From Bacillus sp. FJAT-25509 (GTDB taxonomy: Bacteria > Bacillota > Bacilli > Bacillales > Bacillaceae_G), in assembly GCF_001420605.1 (NCBI RefSeq), contig NZ_LJIZ01000005.1, forward strand, positions 32,415 to 96,414: DNA of 64,000 nucleotides. The letters are read 5' to 3'. The translations under genes were made by a program, and so were the position numbers. How positions within the stretch are numbered: position 1 is the stretch's first letter; the number at the start of each line of letters is the position of its first letter. Shown in pieces: positions 1-7,830 of the stretch. The notes beneath the pieces were generated by a model. That model worked only from the letters and a program-made list of their open reading frames with translations, was not told the origin of the DNA and did no database searches.

Positions 1-1080
1 CGTAACTTACAGCAAGCTAGAGCTTCAACAGATGGAGAAAGAAGAAAGCTTCAATCAGTACTAGAGCATATGTCAGATGGCGTTATTGCAACTGACCGTA
101 GAGGGAAAATTATTCTCTTAAATGATCCAGCTGAAACGATGCTAAATGTTTCACGTGAAACAGTATTAAATAAATCTATTTTAGAGGTATTGGGAATCGA
201 AAAGATTAATACTCTAGATGATTTATACGATGAGCCAGATTCAATTATGTTAGATTATAGCGATAATAAGAGACCAATGATTCTACGAGCTAGCTTTTCA
301 ACTATACAAAAAGAGTCAGGTAAAGTTAATGGTCTAATCGCTGTAATTTATGATGTAACTGAACAGGAAAAGATCGAGCAAGAACGTAGAGATTTTGTTT
401 CCAATGTGTCACATGAATTAAGAACACCGTTAACAACGATGAGAAGCTATTTGGAAGCATTGTCAGATGGAGCTTGGGAGAATAAAGAAATCGCACCTAA
501 GTTCTTACAAGTAACTCAAGATGAAACAGAACGAATGATAAGGCTAGTAAATGACTTATTACAATTATCTAAGTTAGATAGTACTGAATATCGTTTAATG
601 AAAGATTGGGTTAACTTTACAGAATTGTTTAATCGTATAATTGATCGACACGAAATGAGTAAGTCTCAAGAAGTTTCGTTCAAACGTGAATTTATAAGTA
701 AGACAAGATTTGTATTTATAGATGAAGATAAAATTACACAAGTGTTAGATAATATTATTTCAAATGCATTAAAGTATTCACCAGAGGGTGGGACTGTAAC
801 TTATCGTATTAAAGAATCTAGAGATCAAATATTAGTTAGTATTACTGATGAAGGTATGGGAATTCCAAAAGAAAATCTATCAAAGATATTTGATCGTTTC
901 TATCGAGTAGATAAAGCTAGATCAAGACAAGTTGGAGGAACTGGCCTAGGGCTTGCTTTGGCAAAAGAAATGATTTACGCGCACGATGGTCATATATGGG
1001 CTAAAAGTGAAGAAGGAAAGGGTACAACAGTCTATTTCACACTTCCAGTGGCTGATGACCAAGAGGATGAGTGGGAATGA
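1..1080 (+). CDS. walK: WalK sensor histidine kinase (5' truncated by window edge)
   Basis: C-terminal part of the essential cell-wall homeostasis sensor kinase WalK (YycG), the partner of WalR. The reading frame is open from base 1, so the gene starts outside the window; 359 residues are visible. In order: a PAS domain (DGVIATD near residue 26), HisKA with the H-box NVSHELRTPL (phospho-His at about residue 138 of the fragment), then HATPase_c with the N-box DNIISNALKYSPEGG, G1 DEGMGIP and G2 GGTGLGLALA. The identification rests on these motifs plus the walH-walI-walJ genes that follow, an arrangement typical of Bacillales. It overlaps walH by the ATGA junction, indicating translational coupling. 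The N-terminal membrane segments, extracellular PAS and HAMP domain lie upstream and cannot be seen. Confidence 0.95.
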   Translation, partial: RNLQQARASTDGERRKLQSVLEHMSDGVIATDRRGKIILLNDPAETMLNVSRETVLNKSILEVLGIEKINTLDDLYDEPDSIMLDYSDNKRPMILRASFSTIQKESGKVNGLIAVIYDVTEQEKIEQERRDFVSNVSHELRTPLTTMRSYLEALSDGAWENKEIAPKFLQVTQDETERMIRLVNDLLQLSKLDSTEYRLMKDWVNFTELFNRIIDRHEMSKSQEVSFKREFISKTRFVFIDEDKITQVLDNIISNALKYSPEGGTVTYRIKESRDQILVSITDEGMGIPKENLSKIFDRFYRVDKARSRQVGGTGLGLALAKEMIYAHDGHIWAKSEEGKGTTVYFTLPVADDQEDEWE

Positions 1081-2432
1081 GAAGAGAACATATAAAATCA
1101 GTTGTATTAACTACTCTTGTTATAGTAAGTTTAGTACTTTCATATAGCTTATGGTCATATCAACCAACATACGATGTACTTCAAAATCAAGACTATGTCC
1201 AAAAAGTTTCAATTGGTGCCAAAAGAGACTTTAAGGACATAGTAATTCCGAATTTACTAGTTGTTCATGAATCAAATAAAAATTATGAAACAACTAAACA
1301 GAGTAATATATCACCAATTTATAGATCATTGCAGAAATCCGAAATCACAAATTTTGAAAACCTGACAAATAGAACATCTGAAGTTGCCTACCAATCAATA
1401 ACAAAAGGAAAAAATAAACTAGAAATTATTTTTCCAACTGAAGTGCCAATAGAGACATTAGGTAAAGTTCTTAATCTAGATGCAAAACGATTACAAAATG
1501 TTTTATTTGATCGAATAATCATCAATTTATCTACTAAACAGGATTCTTCAGCAAGGATCTACTTTTCAAATGAATCACAAAATATTCTTTATGGAGCAAC
1601 ATTTGATAACTCTTCAATTATTGCATCAGTTGAAAAGATAAGAGACAATTACGAAAGCTTTACTGAAAGCTTAAGATATAAGTTAGATTCAGGTAAAATA
1701 ATTTATTTACCTAAAAAACCAATCAAATTAACAACGATGGAGTTCCTTACGACGGATATAGATGTTGATAAATTAAAAGATGCTATATTTAGTGATCCAT
1801 CAAATGTCCGAAAAGAAAGTACCGATTCAGGAGATACATTCACAGACGGTACTAGATTAATGTCAGTTTCACCATTAAATCGAGCGATTTCATTTGTTAA
1901 CCCGACAACACCTGAAAACAATAATAATCAAAGTCCTAATTTATTAGTCCAAAGAAGCGTTGATTTTATTAATGCTCATGGTGGCTGGACTGATGGATAT
2001 ATTTTGTCTGGAGTTAAACCTGAAAATAATGAAGTTTCATTTAGACTTTTTGTAAATAATTTACCTGTGTATAATAATTCAACAATTACGACGAGCTGGG
2101 GAGTAGACGATATAGAAACCTTTAAACGTCCATTGTATAAATTTACTAGAATCCAGGTGGACAAGAAGGAAAGTGAAATGGAGTTAATGGCTGGTCCTCA
2201 AATTATGGAGATCATATCCAACAATAAGTCTATTAACAAATCCCTTATTAAGGATATTAGCTTAGGGTACGAGACGATATTTGATCAAGATCAATCAACA
2301 ATCAATCAGCCGTACTATAATAGAGCAATCCAGTTAAAACCTGTTTGGATTATAAATTACGATGACACATATAAGAAGATTGATCAAGATTTGCTAAGTA
2401 GAACTGGGGTGAATATTGTTGGATTGGAGTAG
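1077..2432 (+). CDS. walH: WalH (YycH), membrane regulator of WalK
   Basis: Membrane-anchored WalH/YycH, which with WalI contacts WalK and tunes its activity (established in Bacillus subtilis). One N-terminal membrane helix (about residues 8-28, rich in V/L/T) is followed by a large extracytoplasmic region of about 420 residues. I chose ATG 1077, which overlaps the walK stop as ATGA and has a GAGG about 10 bases upstream; a GTG at 1071 in the same frame is possible. The length (451 aa) fits the family. It runs into walI with a 14-bp overlap, so walK-walH-walI-walJ is read as one operon. Confidence 0.9.
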   Translation: MRREHIKSVVLTTLVIVSLVLSYSLWSYQPTYDVLQNQDYVQKVSIGAKRDFKDIVIPNLLVVHESNKNYETTKQSNISPIYRSLQKSEITNFENLTNRTSEVAYQSITKGKNKLEIIFPTEVPIETLGKVLNLDAKRLQNVLFDRIIINLSTKQDSSARIYFSNESQNILYGATFDNSSIIASVEKIRDNYESFTESLRYKLDSGKIIYLPKKPIKLTTMEFLTTDIDVDKLKDAIFSDPSNVRKESTDSGDTFTDGTRLMSVSPLNRAISFVNPTTPENNNNQSPNLLVQRSVDFINAHGGWTDGYILSGVKPENNEVSFRLFVNNLPVYNNSTITTSWGVDDIETFKRPLYKFTRIQVDKKESEMELMAGPQIMEIISNNKSINKSLIKDISLGYETIFDQDQSTINQPYYNRAIQLKPVWIINYDDTYKKIDQDLLSRTGVNIVGLE

Positions 2433-3216
2433 AATCAAAACAATATTTATTTTAACTTTCTTAGTATTAGATTTATTTTTAGCGATTCAATATTATCAAA
2501 AGCGAAGTAGCGACCAGTTTGATACGATGGCGGAATCGAGTATTGAGGAGCAATTAAAGGAAAATGATATCACATATGTGACATTACCTAAAAATTCTTT
2601 AAAGGAATCTTATATATCGGGTAATAGTAAGGATTTCTCGAAGAAAAATTTTGCTGATCGAAAAGGACAGAATATACAAATCTACAAAGATGTATTACAA
2701 AGTCAATTGAAAAAACCAGTTCCAATTGCAGAGACAAATAAAATACTCTTTTTAGAAAACTTTGTGAAGGAGTATGTTTGGAATGGTGGTAACTATCGTT
2801 ATTGTCAAATAGATCAAACGTCAAAAACGATATACTTCTGTCAAACCTATAAAGATCGCCTAATTTATAATATCGAAAGCTCAGTAGTTGAAATAAAGTA
2901 TAATGATAAGAATGAGATTTATGGGTATCGCCAAAGATATTTAGAAAACTTAAAGGAAATGATCGATAAAAAGAATGTGCAAGAAGCGTTACCGGCAATT
3001 AAAGCCATTGAAAATTTATTTGTTAAAGATGAATTAAAACCTAGTGATCGAATTACAAAGGTTAACTTTGGCTATTATACAGTAATCCCGTTATCGAATG
3101 GAGTTAAATTCATAGCGCCAGCATGGCATATCGTTGTCAATGAACAGCAGGATTACTTTGTAAATGCTATTGAGGGACAAATAATTAAGATAGATAAAGA
3201 ACAATGGAGTGAATAG
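2419..3216 (+). CDS. walI: WalI (YycI), membrane regulator of WalK
   Basis: WalI/YycI, second membrane partner of WalK. Starts [20 protein letters not shown], closely like known YycI N-termini, giving one membrane helix (about residues 7-23) and an extracellular domain of about 240 residues. The TTG at 2419 is preferred over the TTG at 2416 because GGGGTGA ends 6 bases upstream and because family members begin M-D-W. The gene overlaps the end of walH, and its stop lies 2 bases before the walJ start, so translation is probably coupled throughout. Confidence 0.88.
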   Translation: MDWSRIKTIFILTFLVLDLFLAIQYYQKRSSDQFDTMAESSIEEQLKENDITYVTLPKNSLKESYISGNSKDFSKKNFADRKGQNIQIYKDVLQSQLKKPVPIAETNKILFLENFVKEYVWNGGNYRYCQIDQTSKTIYFCQTYKDRLIYNIESSVVEIKYNDKNEIYGYRQRYLENLKEMIDKKNVQEALPAIKAIENLFVKDELKPSDRITKVNFGYYTVIPLSNGVKFIAPAWHIVVNEQQDYFVNAIEGQIIKIDKEQWSE

Positions 3217-3218
3217 CG

Positions 3219-4013
3219 ATGAGTCTGCATTTTAGTGTACTTGCAAGTGGAAGTACCGGAAATGCGTTATACGTTGGGACGGAGAAAACTAAGCTTTTAG
3301 TTGATACAGGACTGAGCGGTAAAGCGATGGAGTCTTTATTTAAAGATATCAACAGGGATATAAAAGAAGTTTCCGGCATTCTAGTCACGCATGAGCATAG
3401 TGATCATATTAAAGGACTTGGAGTTCTTGCCAGAAGATATCAAATCCCAATTTACGCGAATGAAAAAACATGGAAAGCAATGAACCATTTAATTGGAGAA
3501 ATTCCAACAGAGCAAAAGTTCATTTTTAACATGGAAACGACGATTCAGTTTGGGGATATTGAAGTTGAATCATTTGGTGTATCACATGACGCTGCTGAAC
3601 CAATGTTTTACGTATTTCATCATAACGAGAAAAAATTTGTTACAATTACGGATACAGGCTATGTAAGTGATCGAATGAAGGGAATCATTTCTAACGCAGA
3701 TATGTACATTTTTGAAAGTAACCATGATGTTGAAATGCTACGCATGGGTAGATATCCATGGAGCATTAAACGTCGTATACTAAGCGATGTTGGTCACGTA
3801 TCAAATGAGGATGCTGCACTTGCAATGTCTGATGTAATTGGAGATAAAACAAAACGTATTTATCTTGCGCATTTAAGCCAAGATAATAATATGAAAGAGC
3901 TTGCCAGAATGTCTGTTACACAAACATTAGAGGGAAAAGGATTTGAAGTTGGGATGCAATTTGAAATTCATGACACGGACCCTCAAAAACCAACAGATAT
4001 AGTGTATGTATAA
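3219..4013 (+). CDS. walJ: WalJ (YycJ), metallo-beta-lactamase-fold hydrolase
   Basis: Metallo-beta-lactamase-fold protein WalJ/YycJ of 264 aa, reported to act as an exonuclease and to influence cell wall and division processes. The metal-binding signature [10 protein letters not shown] (HxHxDH) lies near residues 59-68; further ligands are plausible in [18 protein letters not shown] and AHLSQDNN. The start ATG 3219 comes 2 bases after the walI stop. A hairpin with a T-tract follows at 4031-4061. In B. subtilis an HtrA-type protease gene (htrC/yyxA) follows walJ; here it is absent and yyzF follows directly. Confidence 0.93.
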   Translation: MSLHFSVLASGSTGNALYVGTEKTKLLVDTGLSGKAMESLFKDINRDIKEVSGILVTHEHSDHIKGLGVLARRYQIPIYANEKTWKAMNHLIGEIPTEQKFIFNMETTIQFGDIEVESFGVSHDAAEPMFYVFHHNEKKFVTITDTGYVSDRMKGIISNADMYIFESNHDVEMLRMGRYPWSIKRRILSDVGHVSNEDAALAMSDVIGDKTKRIYLAHLSQDNNMKELARMSVTQTLEGKGFEVGMQFEIHDTDPQKPTDIVYV

Positions 4014-4030
4014 AACAAAGCGCATACTTA

Positions 4031-4061
4031 AGGGGAGAGTTTACTTTCTCCTCTTTTTTTT
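4031..4061 (+). terminator. Intrinsic terminator after walJ
   Basis: Stem AGGGGAGA / TCTCCTCT (one G-U pair) with an 8-nt loop, followed by a run of T. It closes the walRK operon. The downstream stem arm and T/A-rich run lie just before the ribosome binding site of yyzF, so read-through could still express yyzF. Confidence 0.75.
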
Positions 4062-4080
4062 GTGCTAAAAAAAAAGGAGC

Positions 4081-4315
4081 TGTGCATAAGTGGAAAAAGT
4101 AATTTTAAGTTGTGATGAGCATATAGAATGGGCTCTCGATGATTTTGTGGATAAGTATAGTGAAACACCCCTGTTGAATAAAGTCGAAAAAACGCATAAT
4201 ATATCCACAACCTGTGAATATTGTCAAAATGATGCCATATATATTGTATCGAACATAGATTCCCCCACTAAATGTGGATAGAAATTGTGGGTATGTGGAT
4301 AACTTTTGTGTATAA
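4081..4315. promoter_or_regulatory. DnaA-box cluster across yyzF and the rlmH leader
   Basis: Compared with the consensus TGTGGATAA, two exact boxes lie at 4146-4154 and 4294-4302. One-mismatch boxes lie at 4081-4089 (TGTGCATAA), 4201-4209 (minus strand), 4273-4281 (TGTGGATAG) and 4307-4315 (TGTGTATAA). Two-mismatch copies lie at 4213-4221 and 4286-4294. Eight boxes in 235 bp is far above chance. In B. subtilis a DnaA-box cluster is known at yydA, the old name of rlmH, and acts with other clusters to limit replication initiation; this appears to be its counterpart. Confidence 0.82.
4090..4281 (+). CDS. yyzF: YyzF-type CxxH/CxxC small protein
   Basis: A 63-residue protein with one CxxH motif (SCDEHIE, residues 8-11) and one CxxC motif (TCEYCQ), the hallmark of the small CxxH/CxxC protein family found beside rlmH in Bacillaceae (B. 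subtilis yyzF). The four Cys/His residues suggest one metal site, probably Zn; no function is established to my knowledge. GTG start at 4090 with AAGGAG about 10 bases upstream. The gene is unusual in that several DnaA boxes lie inside its coding sequence, which may constrain its codons. Confidence 0.8.
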   Translation: MEKVILSCDEHIEWALDDFVDKYSETPLLNKVEKTHNISTTCEYCQNDAIYIVSNIDSPTKCG

Positions 4316-4340
4316 CTTGTTCGTAAAGTGAGGATATAGT

Positions 4341-4820
4341 GTGAATATCTCAATTATCAGTGTTGGAAAGTTAAAAGAGAAGTATTTAAAGATGGGGATC
4401 GATGAATACATAAAACGATTATCGAGTTATGCAAAAATGGATATACTCGAAGTTGCGGATGAGAAGGCTCCAGAAAATTTAAGTGATGCAGACATGCTAA
4501 TCGTGAAAGAAAAAGAGGGCGAAAGAATTTTAAGTAAAATAGCCGACGACGCTTATGTTATTGCATTAGCAATTAAGGGGAAGGAACATACGTCAGAATC
4601 ATTAGCAAAAAAACTCGATCAACTAGCTACATATGGAAACAGTAAAGTAGTCTTTGTAATAGGTGGCTCGTTAGGTTTAAGTGATGCTGTAATGAAAAGA
4701 GCGGATGATACTTTGTCATTTTCAAAAATGACTTTTCCTCACCAATTAATGAAATTAATTTTGGTGGAGCAGATCTATAGAGCTTTTCGTATAAATAGGA
4801 ATGAACCATATCATAAATAA
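4341..4820 (+). CDS. rlmH: RlmH, 23S rRNA pseudouridine-1915 N3-methyltransferase
   Basis: SPOUT-class methyltransferase that methylates pseudouridine 1915 of 23S rRNA on assembled ribosomes using SAM. 159 aa, the standard size. N-terminus [20 protein letters not shown], the trefoil-knot SAM loop [13 protein letters not shown], and the diagnostic C-terminal tail NEPYHK. GTG start at 4341 after AGTGAGG. The last codons coincide with the chromosomal attachment site that SCC elements use in staphylococci; a second degenerate copy of these bases lies at 5752-5770. A DnaA-box cluster sits immediately upstream. Confidence 0.96.
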   Translation: MNISIISVGKLKEKYLKMGIDEYIKRLSSYAKMDILEVADEKAPENLSDADMLIVKEKEGERILSKIADDAYVIALAIKGKEHTSESLAKKLDQLATYGNSKVVFVIGGSLGLSDAVMKRADDTLSFSKMTFPHQLMKLILVEQIYRAFRINRNEPYHK

Positions 4821-4821
4821 G
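4803..4821 (+). repeat. Direct repeat copy 1: rlmH 3' end (att-like)
   Basis: GAACCATATCATAAATAAG at the end of rlmH. It matches 16 of 19 bases of the copy at 5752-5770; all three differences are A/G transitions. In staphylococci the rlmH 3' end, around TATCATAA, is the integration site of SCC elements. Confidence 0.6.
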
Positions 4822-4831
4822 TGGAAAATAG

Positions 4832-4860
4832 AAAGGGACTTCAATGAGTCCCTTTTCTCT
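4832..4860 (+). terminator. Intrinsic terminator after rlmH
   Basis: Stem AAAGGGACT / AGTCCCTTT with the 6-nt loop TCAATG, followed by a T-rich run broken by C (TTCTCTTT). It lies 12 bases after the rlmH stop. Confidence 0.75.
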
Positions 4861-4870
4861 TTATCCGTAG

Positions 4871-4972
4871 GATTTTGCTTGTCCAAACCCAAACCAAATT
4901 AAAGATTTAAAAGTAGAAACAACTATTATTAATGGTGAAATCGATCAAGAAGAACAATTATTGAAAACTTGA
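4871..4972 (+). pseudogene. Remnant of an amidohydrolase C-terminus
   Basis: A 33-codon open stretch ending in TGA with no start codon or ribosome site. It reads DFACPNPNQIKDLKVETTI, then INGEIDQEEQLLKT. The pattern P-x-x-IKDLKV-x-x-TI-x-NG is that of the extreme C-terminus of YtcJ-type (amidohydrolase family 3) metal-dependent hydrolases, so this is probably the relic of such a gene. The assignment is by remembered family pattern and is tentative. It lies directly behind the rlmH terminator, inside the segment bounded by the att-like repeats. Confidence 0.45.
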
Positions 4973-5056
4973 TATATTATAGTTTGCACACAACGTTTGT
5001 CCAGAACTTAGGGACGATAAAAAAACCCCTAGTTTTACTAAGGATTTGAAATAATT

Positions 5057-5377
5057 TTAATTATGATAAACGCTTGATTTAGAATATACAAGTTCATAGT
5101 ATTGAGACATTTCTTCTTCTGTTATATTGTATTTTCTTTGAATTTCATTGTGTTCTTCCAATAAATTTTTTGACCATTTCATTGATTGTCTATCTGTTAT
5201 CTTACCACTCTTTAGTAACATTTTATTTTTTGCAAATTCTGACCTAAATTTCAGTTCGAATTCTGCAATTTCTATGATTTCTTCAGGAGAGTGTTTATCT
5301 TCGTTACGGCTAGAAGTGCTATTCATTTTTAGTATTATACCAATTATTACAATTACAATTACAATAAACCATACCAC
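5057..5377 (-). CDS. Small single-pass membrane protein, unknown function
   Basis: A 106-residue protein with one strongly hydrophobic N-terminal helix (VVWFIVIVIVIIGIILKM) and a charged, probably alpha-helical cytoplasmic tail rich in E/K (SPEEIIEIAEFELKFRSEFAK; YNITEEEMSQYYEL). I do not recognise a family. I place the start at GTG 5377, because AAAGGTGG lies 7 bases before it; an in-frame ATG at 5401 would add eight residues but has no ribosome site. It is oriented against rlmH and is the only intact gene between the two rlmH-end repeats, so it may be accessory. Confidence 0.6.
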   Translation of the reverse strand: MVWFIVIVIVIIGIILKMNSTSSRNEDKHSPEEIIEIAEFELKFRSEFAKNKMLLKSGKITDRQSMKWSKNLLEEHNEIQRKYNITEEEMSQYYELVYSKSSVYHN

Positions 5378-5462
5378 AATATCACCACCTTTCATTTTCA
5401 TAATATCATGTATAAATAATTAATAGTTAAAACTATTTAAAAATTTAAACACCTTAAATTTT

Positions 5463-5690
5463 TTGTATTTTCCACAATCTAGTATATTGCCAGAAAACCA
5501 TTTAATGATTTACGAAGATGAAGCAGAAAGATTAGATATGAAAAAAGATGACAGAATAGAAGAATTTAACTTTTCATGTGAAATTTCCACCAGTGGAGGG
5601 GGAGACATTTTACGGAAAAATTTGTTAAGAATATCGTTTAACAGCCCTCATTCAAGAGTATCCATCCTAATAGTGAGGAAACGATTGTAG
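5463..5690 (+). pseudogene. Doubtful 75-codon reading frame, probably gene debris
   Basis: An open frame beginning at TTG without a recognisable ribosome site. The central part (IYEDEAERLDMKKDDRIEE) has protein-like, charged composition, whereas the end (after GGGDILRKN) looks out of frame and random. It resembles no family I recognise. Situated between the unknown small membrane protein and the second rlmH-end repeat, it is best read as a decayed fragment within the accessory segment. Alternatively it is a chance frame. Confidence 0.25.
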
Positions 5691-5751
5691 GAATAGAAGT
5701 ATACTGGTGATTTCTTACAACCTAATAAATTTCATTTAGATACGTTACGGT

Positions 5752-5770
5752 GAGCCGTATCATAAATAGG
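5752..5770 (+). repeat. Direct repeat copy 2: orphan rlmH 3' end (att-like)
   Basis: GAGCCGTATCATAAATAGG. Together with the preceding GGT it encodes G-E-P-Y-H-K-stop, and with ATACGTTAC it gives IRYGEPYHK, the RlmH C-terminus, but an in-frame TAG immediately upstream shows there is no gene. The differences from copy 1 within EPYHK are synonymous, so this is a genuine second rlmH end rather than a chance match. Confidence 0.6.
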
Positions 5771-5789
5771 GTCAGTTTATTAAATAAAG

Positions 5790-5834
5790 AAGGGAATGTG
5801 TACCAAAAGTTTTTTGGAACACATTCCCTTTTCT
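5790..5834. terminator. Strong bidirectional terminator
   Basis: Stem AAGGGAATGTGT / ACACATTCCCTT (12 perfect pairs) with an inner CCAAAAGTTTTTTGG extension, T-rich on the plus strand and A-rich on the other. It serves the minus-strand nuclease gene ending at 5875. It may also be the original downstream terminator of rlmH before the intervening segment arrived (inference). Confidence 0.8.
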
Positions 5835-5874
5835 TTATACTCGATCTGCTTATTATTTATCAGTAAATGAAGAT

Positions 5875-7362
5875 TTAATTTGTCGGACCATTGTCAACGC
5901 TAGCTTCAATGGCACTTTGAATGCTAGCAGGCACCGAAGATAAATAGTCATAACCAGTCATAGACTCAATTGAATCTACACTTACCCTGTAGTAGCTCCA
6001 CGGGTGGCTTGAAGCTGTTTGATCATTAGGTAGTACTACAGCTATTACTCTCGTAGAAGCTGTAACTCGACTTAAATCATTATTCCCATTAGGCAATACA
6101 ACGATCACTTTCCATGTTTTTGCTGGTACGACAACACCATTCCCAACAGTAGTTTTATATCCACTAGACCCAGTACCTCCAGATCCATAACCCCCAGATA
6201 TTACATATAATTCGTTTCCAGCTGATACAAGTGAACGACTATATTCCTCTAAATTTGCCCAAGTAACCTCGTTGTTATTTGGAGCTTGAGGAATCATATT
6301 GCTCATTAGAAAAGTTGCAGAATTGTTAGCAACCGTAGATGTACGGTCAGCCGATGGACACATGTGACCACGATCAAATCCACTTCCCGAAAATTCACTA
6401 GCAGTCACTTGATACCACCCTGACGGTAATGTTGTATCGGTACGGAAGTCATCCTGTCGAGATGTACTTCCAAGATCAGAAGAACCGACATGCCAGCTAA
6501 CCCAGTTAGGCTCATGCTTGCTATTGTTGTAGGATAAATCGTACTGAGGCTTAACCATTAAATAATTATTAGAATTAGATACATTATTTGTAGCACCACT
6601 TGGATTCCCCAATCCGATATGATCATTATCAGTGCCAGGTTGTGTTTGTGTTGTAGGTTCAGCCATAGAAGACGAATTTTGAGGTGCTAGACCACTTGTT
6701 ATCACAAAGTCGTTAGCGTTATTATTCGTATCCCAACCATTACCTTGACCTTGAGTAGTTCCACCAATATTGTCTTTACGTTCAGTACTTGTCGTAGCAG
6801 AAAGAGTACCAACTGGAGTAGTTTCTGAATCGTTTGCAGAGCCGAAACCAACGAAATCAACAACGTTTGAATCTGTCGAACCTGATACCGCTGTAGTAAC
6901 TTTTGCTAGAGCAACTTTTCCACTGCTTGCACTTAAGTTGATCGTACCTGTCACATCTGCAGTTGGTAGATCAACAGTTCCACCACCACCACTTGCTTCT
7001 TTAATTAAATAATACTGATGTGATCCAATACTACCTGTTAAATTTGTAATGCTACTGAATGTACCAGTTGAAGATGCATATTGGATGGACCAACCAGATA
7101 AGCTAATACTTGAATCTGTAGGATTATAAAGCTCAATATAATCATTTTTGTAGGAAGAACCGCTATTACCTCCACCACCATAAACTTCACTGATGACAAC
7201 ATGAGTTCCCACAGCAGCCTGCGCAGGTTTCGTAAAAAAGTTACCTAAAGTACTACTAAAAAAAACTAAACTAGAACAAACGAGGAAGGCTGTCTTTCTT
7301 TTTAAATTTTTCTTGATTGTTTTAGATAAAATTGTATTTTGTACCGTTCGACCTTCTAGCAT
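5875..7362 (-). CDS. Secreted lamin-tail-domain DNA/RNA non-specific endonuclease
   Basis: A 495-residue secreted nuclease. The N-terminus has a long charged n-region (KKNLKRK) and a hydrophobic core, with a signal peptidase site near KPAQAA at residues 45-50. A lamin-tail (LTD) domain follows at about 52-225 (HVVISEVYGGGGNSG; DYIELYNPTDSSISLSGWSI), then a linker rich in T/Q/N/S, then a Serratia-type beta-beta-alpha-metal nuclease at about 265-490. The catalytic DRGH motif is at about residues 330-333 and the supporting Asn is plausible in FLMSNMIPQ. It would degrade extracellular DNA/RNA for nutrient scavenging or matrix turnover. The start ATG 7362 has AGGAGG about 10 bases upstream. It is divergent from the VanRS-like system, which might control it (inference). 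Confidence 0.88.
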   Translation of the reverse strand: MLEGRTVQNTILSKTIKKNLKRKTAFLVCSSLVFFSSTLGNFFTKPAQAAVGTHVVISEVYGGGGNSGSSYKNDYIELYNPTDSSISLSGWSIQYASSTGTFSSITNLTGSIGSHQYYLIKEASGGGGTVDLPTADVTGTINLSASSGKVALAKVTTAVSGSTDSNVVDFVGFGSANDSETTPVGTLSATTSTERKDNIGGTTQGQGNGWDTNNNANDFVITSGLAPQNSSSMAEPTTQTQPGTDNDHIGLGNPSGATNNVSNSNNYLMVKPQYDLSYNNSKHEPNWVSWHVGSSDLGSTSRQDDFRTDTTLPSGWYQVTASEFSGSGFDRGHMCPSADRTSTVANNSATFLMSNMIPQAPNNNEVTWANLEEYSRSLVSAGNELYVISGGYGSGGTGSSGYKTTVGNGVVVPAKTWKVIVVLPNGNNDLSRVTASTRVIAVVLPNDQTASSHPWSYYRVSVDSIESMTGYDYLSSVPASIQSAIEASVDNGPTN

Positions 7363-7830
7363 TGAATAAAAACCTCCTACTAATTTTTGAAAAAATACCG
7401 ATAGACTAATTGAAACAACTCAAAAGTAAGTACTCGATCCTTTCGTTATTTATGCTTGGGGGGAAAGTAAGATAGTAGGTGTCCTAAAGATAGAGTTCTA
7501 GTTGAGGATTCTTGCGATGCTCTGCCTTAAATATGTATTGCTTATCTTGCCTAATTCCACAATATCATATTTTTTTCAGAAAAATTTAAAATATTTGTAA
7601 ATAACTATCTATCTTTTGTTTAGTACATTAATGTTTATATCCGTTTAATCCAATAAATAATTCTTTAGAAACTGACATCTTTTTTATTACTGTTTGCGGG
7701 TAGACAACATTATTAAGAAAATCTTAAGATTTACATTGAGTGGTTATTAAGATTTTATTGATATCATCCTCTTAATATAAAAAATAAAGAGGTGATACAA
7801 TTTTGAAAAAGGTAAATAGGAGAGAGATAC
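7363..7830. promoter_or_regulatory. Divergent intergenic region with phased TTAAGA repeats
   Basis: AT-rich region between the nuclease and the response-regulator gene. Three direct repeats, TTAAGAAAAT (7713-7722), TTAAGATTTA (7724-7733) and TTAAGATTTT (7747-7756), begin at intervals of 11 and 23 bp, about one and two helical turns. This is typical of OmpR/VanR-type operators and suggests autoregulation of the downstream system. AGGAGAGAG precedes ATG 7831. I see no gene in the rest of the region. Confidence 0.5.

Noticed and set aside
2588..2998. 136-codon open frame on the minus strand inside walI
   Set aside because: It is the antisense shadow of a well-identified gene, has no ribosome site and its translation has no protein-like pattern.
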